Origin: an uncultured Anaerobutyricum sp.
GTDB taxonomy: Bacteria > Bacillota > Clostridia > Lachnospirales > Lachnospiraceae
Length of the DNA stretch: 28,603 nt
NCBI GenBank assembly: GCA_934317185.1
Contig: CAKREJ010000012.1
Coordinates: 1 to 28,603, forward strand
Reading direction: 5' to 3'
In this document: one piece after another, positions 13,224 to 20,929 of the stretch
Position numbering within the stretch: position 1 is the first letter of the stretch
Layout: each line of letters begins with the position of its first letter
Translations under genes and position numbers: made by a program
The notes under the pieces: generated by a model
Told to the model about the DNA's origin: nothing
What the model saw: only the letters and a program-made list of their open reading frames with translations
Databases searched by the model: none

Positions 13224-16202
13224 TTAATCATTACTTCCATCAGAACCGGTAGGCAGCAATGCTGACGTTGCCTTCTTCTCTGCCTTGCTGGCCTTTCCAA
13301 AATAATATTTATAAATATCTCTGGCAATCTCTGCTGCATTTGCTGAAGTGTAACCATTTGGCACAACTACTGTCATAGTAATATCCGGATTGTCATATGG
13401 AGCATAAGATATAAACAATGCATGGTTCGGTCTTTTTTTATTTTCCTGTGCTGTACCGGTCTTTCCTGCTACTTTCATTCCCTGTTTTTTATACAGATAT
13501 TTAATGGAACTGTCCTTTCCATTTACTACACCGATCATACCTTTTTTGATAAGATCAAAGGTTGTCGATTTTATCTTCAGCTTCTCCTCCGTCCGTTTCT
13601 CATAGGAAGTTAATATCTTTCCCGAAGCACTGGTTGTTTTCTCTAATAAAGATAAGTTTATAAGATTCTTATGATTAACAAGAGAAGTTACATATCTTGA
13701 AATCTGACTTGGTGTATAACTGTGTGTACCCTGTCCAATTGCAGAACGAACCGCATCCTCATCAGAAATATGAGGTTCATATTCCGTAATCTCCACTCCG
13801 GATTTACGATTCAGACCATACATCGCTGCATACTTCTTTAACTTTGTCAAACCTCTCTGGCTGTTATAAGTTCCATTCACCGTACCAAGATTATATCCCA
13901 TCTGATAGAAGAAATAGTTACAGGATACTGCGATCGCACCGCTTACATTAAGTGAGCCATGTGCATTCGGATAAATCCAGCACTTCGCAGCCGGAGAAAC
14001 TTTATCAAAAATACCCGTACACTTAACATATGTAGATGAATCTGCTACACCCTCCTCAAGAATTGCTGTGGATGATATCGGTTTAAAAGTAGAACCTGGT
14101 GCTGTTCTTGACTGTGTTGCTCTGTTTAGCATAGGGGAGGATAAATCTGTATTCAATGATGCATAATATTCTGAATCAATTCCATTCGCAAGTCGATTAT
14201 TATCATAGCTTGGATAAGAAACCATTGCCCTCACCTCACCTGTATCGGGATCTGTGATGATCACAGAACCGGAGCAGGGATCTAATGCAAGCTGTGCCGG
14301 TGTAATCTCAATATTTTTAATCTTCTTGTACATGAAATTATAGGCAGACATTTTGCCTGTATACAAATCATTATAATCCTTATCCTTCTTTTTATCAAGA
14401 ACCCCCTGATCATATAAGAGCAGACATACCCTTCTTCCACTCAGTGTTCCATTTTTAATCATGTATTCATATAGAATTTTATCAAAGTCTTCCTCAGATT
14501 TCAATGCATCAATGATATAATTTATCAATTCATTATAAATTTGATCTGCGTCATAATAATCCGACTTAATATTAAAAGAACTAATATCAATCCACTCATT
14601 ATTAATTGCATATCGCAGGAACTTACGGAAAGTAATCTTTTCGTCTTTCCAGTCAAGATATACCTGATCATTCTCATCAATGGCAGTACTAACTAAAATA
14701 TCATCATTTTCAAGCATTCTGTAAATGTAATTCACATAATCCTGCTTTTCTTCGCTGAGATTCTTACGAATCGTCTTTCCGCTCTCTAAATCCTTTTGTA
14801 ATGTATTTAGCACTTTTTCCCGCTTTTTCTGATAAATGCGATATACTTCTCTTTCATTCTTTTTCGCATTTTTTCTTGAGAGCTTAGAAATATTGATAAT
14901 ATTATTATCAACCAGTGCATAATACACATCTTTTATCGGAACCCTCTTTTCGGAGCCTGCTGTGTCGGCTGTTGTCAGATGTGCAAGTAAAATACCTGCC
15001 AGACGTCTTTCCAAAATATTATAGGCATACTTTTGTAGATCAGCATCAATTGTTAAATATACATTATTTCCGGCAGATGCCTTCGTTGTTTTCACTGTTT
15101 TTATAACCTTACCAAGATTATCTACCAGAACATCTTTTTGTCCCTTCTTACCTTGAAGAGTATTTTCCATTGTCTTTTCAATGCCAGTCTTTCCGACAAC
15201 ATCATTCGCTTCGTAATCTCCTCCGGCATCATTCAATTCCTGCAGCTCACTTTCAGAAATAACGCCTGTATATCCCATAATTGCAGAAAAATACTTTGCA
15301 TCATTATATTTACGAAGTGAATCTGCCTTAATAGCCACACCTGGATATTCCTCCTGATGTTCTGATATAGCGGCAATACTCTTATCACTGATATTCGATG
15401 CAACTGTAATCGGCGTCGTCTGAGAATAACGATTCATAAACACATCGTACCGGACAGACATAATTTTCAATGCATCCTTTGTTGAATAGCTATCCGCAAT
15501 CCCAAACATATTTCCGGTTCCCTGTGGGCCGTTCTTCCCTGATTTCAAATACTCATAAACTTCTTCCGGGGTTGAATTCAAATATTTTTCTGCCTTTTTC
15601 TTTTCATCTTTGGAAAGAGTATCAATTTTTGTAATGCCATAGATATCTTTTTTAAATCTTGTCAGTGCAGAACCTGATACCGTAAATTTTAACTTTCCTT
15701 TACTATTTACAGTTAAAGGAAGACTATACATTATAGTGTCCCCATTCTCTTCTAAAGTCTTTACTAATTTATATATTACTTCATTCTTTACATCGTTCTC
15801 GGTCACCTTCGGGCCGTTCTTACCATTCGCATTGGTTCTCTCTCTTGCAATTTTAGCTGTCTCGTCTGTACTTTCTAAAGTTACCGTATATGCAAGCTGA
15901 TTATAAGCCAATATCTTTCCATTACAGTCATATATGTTTCCTCTGGCACCGCTAATCTCAATCGTCTTTTTTATCTTATAATTAAAATTAGCCAGATGTT
16001 CATCTCCCTGTATAATCTGTAGAATAAAGAGACGGTAAATGAGCAGGCCGAACAATATAATAAGAAAAACACCCAGCATCACTATACGGTTTGAGAGCAG
16101 CTCCCAAATCAGACTCTTTGTTTTTCCCTTCGCTGTCTTTTGTTTCTCTTTCAATTTAAACAAAGTCCGCACCTCTCTTTTCATCCTTTTCCAACCAGTC
16201 AT
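13224..16202 (-). CDS. Penicillin-binding protein 2 (class B transpeptidase) with large insertion
   Basis: An elongation-specific class B PBP, 992 residues from the first ATG. One transmembrane helix (about 38-62) is followed by the dimerisation/pedestal region and the transpeptidase domain. Active-site motifs are Ser704-Thr-Phe-Lys707, Ser760-Cys-Asn762 and Lys914-Thr-Gly916. About 230 charged, mostly helical residues (about 404-632) interrupt the domain between LTIDADLQKYAYNILERR and the DPCSGSVIITDPDTGEV segment, which explains the unusual size; typical PBP2 has 600-700 residues. Start is uncertain: the ATG at 16202 overlaps mreD by 47 nt; the ATG at 16184 follows AAAGG directly; a TTG at 16163 has GAGAGG 8 nt upstream. 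It partners RodA. Confidence 0.93.
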   Translation of the reverse strand: MTGWKRMKREVRTLFKLKEKQKTAKGKTKSLIWELLSNRIVMLGVFLIILFGLLIYRLFILQIIQGDEHLANFNYKIKKTIEISGARGNIYDCNGKILAYNQLAYTVTLESTDETAKIARERTNANGKNGPKVTENDVKNEVIYKLVKTLEENGDTIMYSLPLTVNSKGKLKFTVSGSALTRFKKDIYGITKIDTLSKDEKKKAEKYLNSTPEEVYEYLKSGKNGPQGTGNMFGIADSYSTKDALKIMSVRYDVFMNRYSQTTPITVASNISDKSIAAISEHQEEYPGVAIKADSLRKYNDAKYFSAIMGYTGVISESELQELNDAGGDYEANDVVGKTGIEKTMENTLQGKKGQKDVLVDNLGKVIKTVKTTKASAGNNVYLTIDADLQKYAYNILERRLAGILLAHLTTADTAGSEKRVPIKDVYYALVDNNIINISKLSRKNAKKNEREVYRIYQKKREKVLNTLQKDLESGKTIRKNLSEEKQDYVNYIYRMLENDDILVSTAIDENDQVYLDWKDEKITFRKFLRYAINNEWIDISSFNIKSDYYDADQIYNELINYIIDALKSEEDFDKILYEYMIKNGTLSGRRVCLLLYDQGVLDKKKDKDYNDLYTGKMSAYNFMYKKIKNIEITPAQLALDPCSGSVIITDPDTGEVRAMVSYPSYDNNRLANGIDSEYYASLNTDLSSPMLNRATQSRTAPGSTFKPISSTAILEEGVADSSTYVKCTGIFDKVSPAAKCWIYPNAHGSLNVSGAIAVSCNYFFYQMGYNLGTVNGTYNSQRGLTKLKKYAAMYGLNRKSGVEITEYEPHISDEDAVRSAIGQGTHSYTPSQISRYVTSLVNHKNLINLSLLEKTTSASGKILTSYEKRTEEKLKIKSTTFDLIKKGMIGVVNGKDSSIKYLYKKQGMKVAGKTGTAQENKKRPNHALFISYAPYDNPDITMTVVVPNGYTSANAAEIARDIYKYYFGKASKAEKKATSALLPTGSDGSND

Positions 16203-16671
16203 TTATCCTTAATAAAATCTGATAGAGTATAAGTCCCACCGCAACAGTATATACTACTTCCGGAAGTATTATATTCTTCAGATAATAAAAAATCCCCAGA
16301 TGATTTTGCAAAAGTCCACATAAAATATACATGATAAATCCATAAATCAGATCATTCACACCAATTAATACTAACGGAAGAATATTATCATCAGAATAAT
16401 AAATACGATTAAAAAATCCATCTACAAAACCGAATATCATATATAAAAAAGCGAAGCCTCCAATCGTGGAACCATAGAAAATATCCATTAACAAACCACA
16501 GAAAAAACCAACGATCATCCCTGGTTTCTGCCCACGCATCACTGCCACTGAAGAAATGAGAATCAATAAAATATTAGGTACAATTCCTGCCAGTTTAATC
16601 AATTCAAACACGGATGTCTGTAAGATAAAGCACACAAACACCATCACCGCTGTCACAATTCCTCGTTTCAT
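16156..16671 (-). CDS. mreD: Rod shape-determining protein MreD
   Basis: About 171 residues of very hydrophobic sequence with five or so membrane helices, as in MreD. The pattern PNILLILISSVAVMRGQKPGMIVGFFCGLLMDIFYGS is characteristic. MreD is the polytopic member of the elongasome, linking MreC, PBP2 and RodA. I chose the ATG at 16671-16669, which has AAGGG about 7 nt upstream; the ATG two codons earlier (16677) abuts that site. The 3' end overlaps the PBP2 gene. A large hairpin separates it from mreC. Confidence 0.92.
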   Translation of the reverse strand: MKRGIVTAVMVFVCFILQTSVFELIKLAGIVPNILLILISSVAVMRGQKPGMIVGFFCGLLMDIFYGSTIGGFAFLYMIFGFVDGFFNRIYYSDDNILPLVLIGVNDLIYGFIMYILCGLLQNHLGIFYYLKNIILPEVVYTVAVGLILYQILLRINDWLEKDEKRGADFV

Positions 16672-16693
16672 AATCATCCCTTCTTACACAAAG

Positions 16694-16735
16694 GGCGGAA
16701 AGAGAAATATCATTACTGATATTTTTATTTCCGCC
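16694..16735 (-). other. Intercistronic hairpin between mreC and mreD with GNRA-type loop
   Basis: On the minus strand GGCGGAAA pairs with TTTCCGCC and AAATATCA with TGATATTT, separated by a 3x3 internal loop and closed by a GTAA tetraloop (GNRA class). CTTTGTG follows, not a real U tract. It lies just after the mreC stop and 16-22 nt before mreD, so termination would silence the rest of the operon. RNA processing, stability or differential expression is more likely. Confidence 0.7.
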
Positions 16736-16746
16736 TGACTTATTCT

Positions 16747-17616
16747 TTAATCTGCATTTTCGCTATCTGCCGGAACCTTCTTTAGCTGTGTGATAACCAA
16801 CACATCCTCTAAATGCTGAAAATCTACAAACGGTGTTACTTTGGCAGACTTTGTAAGATTGGAGGAATCTGTTGAAATCTTATTGATCGTTCCAATCTTG
16901 ATTCCTTCAAGATACTTTGAACTGATATGGGAAGTAACCAGTTCTTCTCCCTCCTTCATATCTGCATCTTTGCTGATATAAGTTACATCTATCGTACCAT
17001 CTTTTTGTACAGATTCACTGTTTCCCTGCACAATGCAGGTATCTCCTGCATCTGATGACTTCGCACTTACTCTGCTGTTGTCATCTATGATAGAACATAC
17101 TTTGGCATAGGTCCGTCCTGTTTCTGTTACGATTCCGACCAGACCTCCATCTGCCAAAACATTCATATTGACTTTAATTCCATCTTTAGACCCTTTATTA
17201 ATAATAAAAGTACTGTACCAGTTTCCACTTCCCTTACTGATTACTCTGGCTCCTACTTTCTTATAATCAGAATATTCTTTATCCATATTTAAAAGGCTCT
17301 GCAGATTCTTTAACTCTTTTTCGTTGGTACTTAAAGCTTCGTTTTCCTGGGTTAACTCTTTTACCTTCTGTTTCAGCTTCTCATTCTCTTTTTTCAGTTC
17401 TTTTGTATCTTTAAAAGAACCCACATGATCCCCTACCCAGACTCCGAGAGAATTAATGCCATCCTGCATGGGAATTACCACCGTCTCTGCAATTCCGGAG
17501 AGCGGCTTTACCGCATCTTTTAACACTGTACTGACTGACAGAAGTAATATACAGATGACTGTCAAAAAAACAAGCATCGTTTTGGGTGAAAACTCAAAAT
17601 TGTGACGATTTTTCAT
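16747..17616 (-). CDS. mreC: Rod shape-determining protein MreC
   Basis: A 289-residue bitopic protein. A transmembrane helix (about 14-32) is followed by a coiled coil (about 68-110, KELKKENEKLKQKVKELTQ) and two beta-barrel domains with VISKGSGNWYSTFIINKGSKDGI and the glycine-rich DGGLVGIV. MreC sits outside the membrane and connects MreB, MreD and PBP2. Length and layout are typical. GGGAG lies about 8 nt before the ATG. It begins 15 nt after the mreB stop. Confidence 0.96.
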   Translation of the reverse strand: MKNRHNFEFSPKTMLVFLTVICILLLSVSTVLKDAVKPLSGIAETVVIPMQDGINSLGVWVGDHVGSFKDTKELKKENEKLKQKVKELTQENEALSTNEKELKNLQSLLNMDKEYSDYKKVGARVISKGSGNWYSTFIINKGSKDGIKVNMNVLADGGLVGIVTETGRTYAKVCSIIDDNSRVSAKSSDAGDTCIVQGNSESVQKDGTIDVTYISKDADMKEGEELVTSHISSKYLEGIKIGTINKISTDSSNLTKSAKVTPFVDFQHLEDVLVITQLKKVPADSENAD

Positions 17617-17631
17617 AGTACCACTCCCTGA

Positions 17632-18672
17632 TTAATGGAAATCAGAATCCTGTAAATTATGAGCCAGTCTCTCATAATCCGGATTTTCCATAATCATTCC
17701 AAGACCTTTTACTACGGTAAGCTCCGGTTCTTCCATCTTCATAATTGAAAGACCTGTTTCCTGCTGAATGAGCAGGTCAAGGTTCTTGATATGTGTAGAA
17801 CCTCCTGTCATACATATGCCATCATGCATGATATCCATAGATAATTCCGGCGGCGTTTTCTCTAAGATAAATTTAATCGCATCAATAATAGAAGAAAGAC
17901 ACTCTTCCATTGCCTCAAAAATAAGATGATTTGTAACAGTTACTTTGTTAGGAAGACCCGTGATCAAATTACGGCCCATTACATCATAAGTAATCTCCTC
18001 ATCTTCTTTAATGCCGCTTGCAAGCTGCATCTTTAATCTCTCCGCACTCTTCATGCCAATCACAAGATTATGTTTCTTCTTTACCGTCTGCTGAATTGCT
18101 TCATCAAACTTTGTTCCTCCAATCTTTAACAGGCGGCTCTGCACGATTCCTCCAAGACTGATCAGACTGATTTCTGTTGTGTCCGCACCGATATTCACCA
18201 TAAGACGGCCTGTTGCATCCATTACATCAAGTCCTGCACCAAGTGCATCTGCAATTGGTTTTTCAACAATACGAATCTTCTTTGTTTTTAAAGAAGAACT
18301 TGCGATCAGATCATAAAAGGCTCTCTTCTCTACTTCTGTAATATCAGAAGGTACTGCAATATAAAATTCCGCATTACTGCCGGATGCAAGGCCTTCTGCA
18401 AACTTTTTGCCATGCATTCCTTTAAAATAAAGCTGAATCATCGTCTGCATTGCAGTAAAGTCTGCAATAACACCATTAACGATCGGCTGTTTTACCTCAA
18501 TATTTTTCGGTGCCTTCTCATACATAGAATACGCCTCGTCTCCTAATGCTAAAGGCTCCTTTTTCTTAACCATAGCTATCATGTTCTTCTGATGTAAAAT
18601 TACTCCTGCAGCTTTCTGGTAAATTTTGATGGAATTTGTTCCCATATCAATTCCATATATTTTTTCAGACAT
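17632..18672 (-). CDS. mreB: MreB-family bacterial actin, divergent nucleotide site
   Basis: A 346-residue MreB that forms membrane-bound filaments guiding lateral wall synthesis. Actin-fold motifs are IYGIDMGTNSIKIY (phosphate 1, Asp9), VPSDITEVEKRAF, VEKPIADALGAGL (about 136-148), NIGADTTEISLISLGGIV (phosphate 2, 160-177) and ICMTGGSTHIKNLDLLI (adenosine motif). Phosphate 2 normally reads DIGGGTTE; here Asn160 and Ala-Asp replace Asp and Gly-Gly, and EEP is EKP. The ATG at 18672 has AAAGGAG 7-8 nt upstream and begins with the family N-terminus; a start 8 codons earlier is not supported. mreC and mreD follow at once, so it is mreB by context, though paralogues such as mbl cannot be excluded. 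Confidence 0.9.
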   Translation of the reverse strand: MSEKIYGIDMGTNSIKIYQKAAGVILHQKNMIAMVKKKEPLALGDEAYSMYEKAPKNIEVKQPIVNGVIADFTAMQTMIQLYFKGMHGKKFAEGLASGSNAEFYIAVPSDITEVEKRAFYDLIASSSLKTKKIRIVEKPIADALGAGLDVMDATGRLMVNIGADTTEISLISLGGIVQSRLLKIGGTKFDEAIQQTVKKKHNLVIGMKSAERLKMQLASGIKEDEEITYDVMGRNLITGLPNKVTVTNHLIFEAMEECLSSIIDAIKFILEKTPPELSMDIMHDGICMTGGSTHIKNLDLLIQQETGLSIMKMEEPELTVVKGLGMIMENPDYERLAHNLQDSDFH

Positions 18673-18708
18673 TGGTATGTCTCCTTTCGTTAGCATTTAT
18701 ACATGAAA

Positions 18709-18731
18709 CAAATGCGGTAACACCGCATTTG
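18709..18731 (-). terminator. Hairpin between radC and mreB
   Basis: A perfect 9-bp stem (CAAATGCGG with CCGCATTTG) closes a 5-nt loop. On the minus strand TTTCATG follows, a weak U tract. It could end radC transcripts or attenuate read-through into mreB, whose ATG lies 36 nt downstream. A TATAAA at 18701-18696 could be a -10 for mreB but lacks a convincing -35. Confidence 0.55.
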
Positions 18732-18799
18732 CCTCCACTCTTTGTCAATGTTGCACCCTCAAAATCTTTTATTCCTGACTCTGAGAGCACTTTCTATCC

Positions 18800-19507
18800 T
18801 CACATCATCCTTTGTTCTCTTAAACTAGTATAGCACCGGTCTCCTATAATGATATGATCAGAAAGCGGAATCCCAAGAAGTTCTCCCGCTTCTTTTATCT
18901 GCTTTGTAATAACAAGATCTTCTCTGCTCGGCTCTGCACATCCCGACGGATGATTATGAATCAATATCATATACACAGCTTCATACCGAAGTGCCTCCAC
19001 AAATATCGTTCTGACAGGAACCCAGGAACTGTTCGCTGTTCCTCTTGAAAGTAAAATCTCCTTCATCAGCCTGTGCCGTCCATCTAAAAGCAGAAGCATC
19101 ACTTTCTCAACAGAAAGATGACGCATCTCTTCCATATAATAGGCAGCAATATACTCTGGCGAACTAAAATCGCTCTCCTCCTGCAAAGATGCTCTCGCCA
19201 GTCTTTTTGACAACTCCAGCACACATAAAATCTCAATCGCTTTAACGTTCCCTATACCGGGAATTGTTTTCAGCCTCTCCATATCAAGATGATATAAACC
19301 TGCCAGTCCCTTATAGACAGGATGTCTGTCCAAAAGTGCAAATGCAAGCTCTAATGCCGTGCAGTTTTTCGTCCCACACCGGATGATCACCGCTAATAAC
19401 TCTCCATCTGTAAGACTTTCTGCTCCTGCTTTCAGGCACTTCTCATATGGACGCTCCGTTTCCGGACGTTCCTTCATAGTTTTCATTCTTGCTGACTGCC
19501 CTTCCAT
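18800..19507 (-). CDS. radC: RadC-family JAB/MPN domain protein
   Basis: A 235-residue RadC-like protein. A helix-hairpin-helix region (about 79-95, LKTIPGIGNVKAIEI) precedes a JAB1/MPN metal-binding domain with HNHPSG at 184-189 and Asp197 in PSREDL. The HxHx7-10D pattern would bind zinc. Despite the name, a role in DNA repair is not firmly shown for this family. GGAGGG lies 8 nt before the ATG. The radC-mreB neighbourhood is a conserved one in Gram-positive bacteria. Confidence 0.95.
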   Translation of the reverse strand: MEGQSARMKTMKERPETERPYEKCLKAGAESLTDGELLAVIIRCGTKNCTALELAFALLDRHPVYKGLAGLYHLDMERLKTIPGIGNVKAIEILCVLELSKRLARASLQEESDFSSPEYIAAYYMEEMRHLSVEKVMLLLLDGRHRLMKEILLSRGTANSSWVPVRTIFVEALRYEAVYMILIHNHPSGCAEPSREDLVITKQIKEAGELLGIPLSDHIIIGDRCYTSLREQRMM

Positions 19508-19558
19508 ATATCCGTCCCTCCTGTATCCTCTCCAGGTACGGACACGCTGACTGAAAAT

Positions 19559-19587
19559 ATTTTACCATAAAAACAAACTTTTGTATA
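19559..19587 (-). promoter_or_regulatory. Promoter of radC and possibly the mre/min operon
   Basis: On the minus strand TATACA (19587-19582), a 17-nt spacer and TAAAAT (19564-19559) preceded by TGG, an extended -10 element. The leader to radC would be about 45 nt. It lies just after the stop of the PLP-dependent lyase-like gene, where no terminator is visible. Confidence 0.55.
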
Positions 19588-19609
19588 TAGGCTTCAACGG
19601 CAGGTTTCG

Positions 19610-20929
19610 TTAACTTTCTGTGTCATTTATTAAGATATTTTTAAGTTTTCCTGTCTCATATATTTTTTGTAAAGACATCATAATTCCATACTTTGCGTGT
19701 TCCCAGGTAAGACCTCCCTGAAAATAAACCGCATATGGATCTTTCATCGGACCATCCGCACTTAACTCGATGGAAGATCCTGAAACAAAGGCTCCCGCTG
19801 CCATAATTACTTTTGCATCATATCCCGGCATATCCCACGGTTCCGGACGAACAAAGCTATCTACCGGTGCTGCCGCCTGAATTCCTTCGCAGAAAGCTAC
19901 CATCAAATCCGGATCATAAAATTCCACCTCCTGAATAATATCATGGCGGCTCTCCTTACTATCCGGAATTACTTTAAATCCCAGCTTTTCATAAATATTT
20001 GCTGCAAAAACCGCACCCTTCAACGCACCTTTTACAACTGTAGGTGCAAGGAAAAGTCCCTGTGTTAATGCAGGTGTCACACCTAATGTAGCACCAACTT
20101 CCTTTCCAAGTCCCGGAGAAGTCAGACGATATGCTGCCCTGTCAATACATTCTTTTGTCCCACAAAGATATCCCCCGATCGGTGCAAGTCCACCACCTGG
20201 ATTTTTAATCAATGAACCAACAATAAGATCTGCCCCTACCTGAGATGGCTCACTGATTTCAACAAATTCTCCATAACAGTTATCAACCATACAAAGTACA
20301 TCTGGTTTTCTTTCTTTAATAAAATGTATAAGTTCTCCTATTCTTTTTACAGAGAGTGTCGGACGGGATGCATACCCCTTTGAACGCTGTATTGTAACAA
20401 GCTTTGTTTTCTCATTTAACGCCTTCTCGATTCCATCCCAGTCAAACTCCCCATCCGGAAGCAAATCTACCTGTCGATAGCTGATGCCATACTCTGCGAG
20501 TGAACCGTTAGAAGGGCGTATGCCAATGACTTCTTCTAAAGTATCATATGGCTTTCCTACCGGTGATAACAGTTCATCTCCCGGACGAAGCTGACTCATG
20601 AGTGCAAGGGCAAGAGCATGTGTTCCGCAGGTAATCTGTGGTCTTACCAATGCATCTTCTGTCCCAAACACATCCGCATAAATTTTTTCCAGCGTTTCTC
20701 TTCCAATGTCATTATAGCCGTAACCAGTTGTCGGGGCAAAACAAGCCTCACTCAGATGATTCTTCTGCATGGCACGAAGTACCTTCATCTGGTTACATTC
20801 CGCTGTCTTATCTATCGATAAAAAACGATCTTTTAATTCTTCCTCTACTTTCATGCAAAAATCATATACCGGCTTTGCAATTCCCATCTGTGCATAATAC
20901 TCTTCTAGTATTTTATCTCTTTGTTCCAT
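19610..20929 (-). CDS. PLP-dependent methionine gamma-lyase/aluminium-resistance family protein
   Basis: A 439-residue fold-type I PLP enzyme of the family annotated as 'aluminium resistance' or 'methionine gamma-lyase-like' (YnbB in Bacillus). The Schiff-base lysine is Lys242 in VGSLIKNPGGG; the cofactor aspartate is Asp216 in MVDNCYGE. FAPTTGYGYNDIGRETLE near residue 64 is a further signature. The true substrate is not known to me. Its ATG lies inside the last codons of miaA (17-nt overlap), so translation is coupled. The pairing with miaA also occurs in Bacillus. It is the last gene of the miaB-mutSL operon. Confidence 0.9.
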   Translation of the reverse strand: MEQRDKILEEYYAQMGIAKPVYDFCMKVEEELKDRFLSIDKTAECNQMKVLRAMQKNHLSEACFAPTTGYGYNDIGRETLEKIYADVFGTEDALVRPQITCGTHALALALMSQLRPGDELLSPVGKPYDTLEEVIGIRPSNGSLAEYGISYRQVDLLPDGEFDWDGIEKALNEKTKLVTIQRSKGYASRPTLSVKRIGELIHFIKERKPDVLCMVDNCYGEFVEISEPSQVGADLIVGSLIKNPGGGLAPIGGYLCGTKECIDRAAYRLTSPGLGKEVGATLGVTPALTQGLFLAPTVVKGALKGAVFAANIYEKLGFKVIPDSKESRHDIIQEVEFYDPDLMVAFCEGIQAAAPVDSFVRPEPWDMPGYDAKVIMAAGAFVSGSSIELSADGPMKDPYAVYFQGGLTWEHAKYGIMMSLQKIYETGKLKNILINDTES

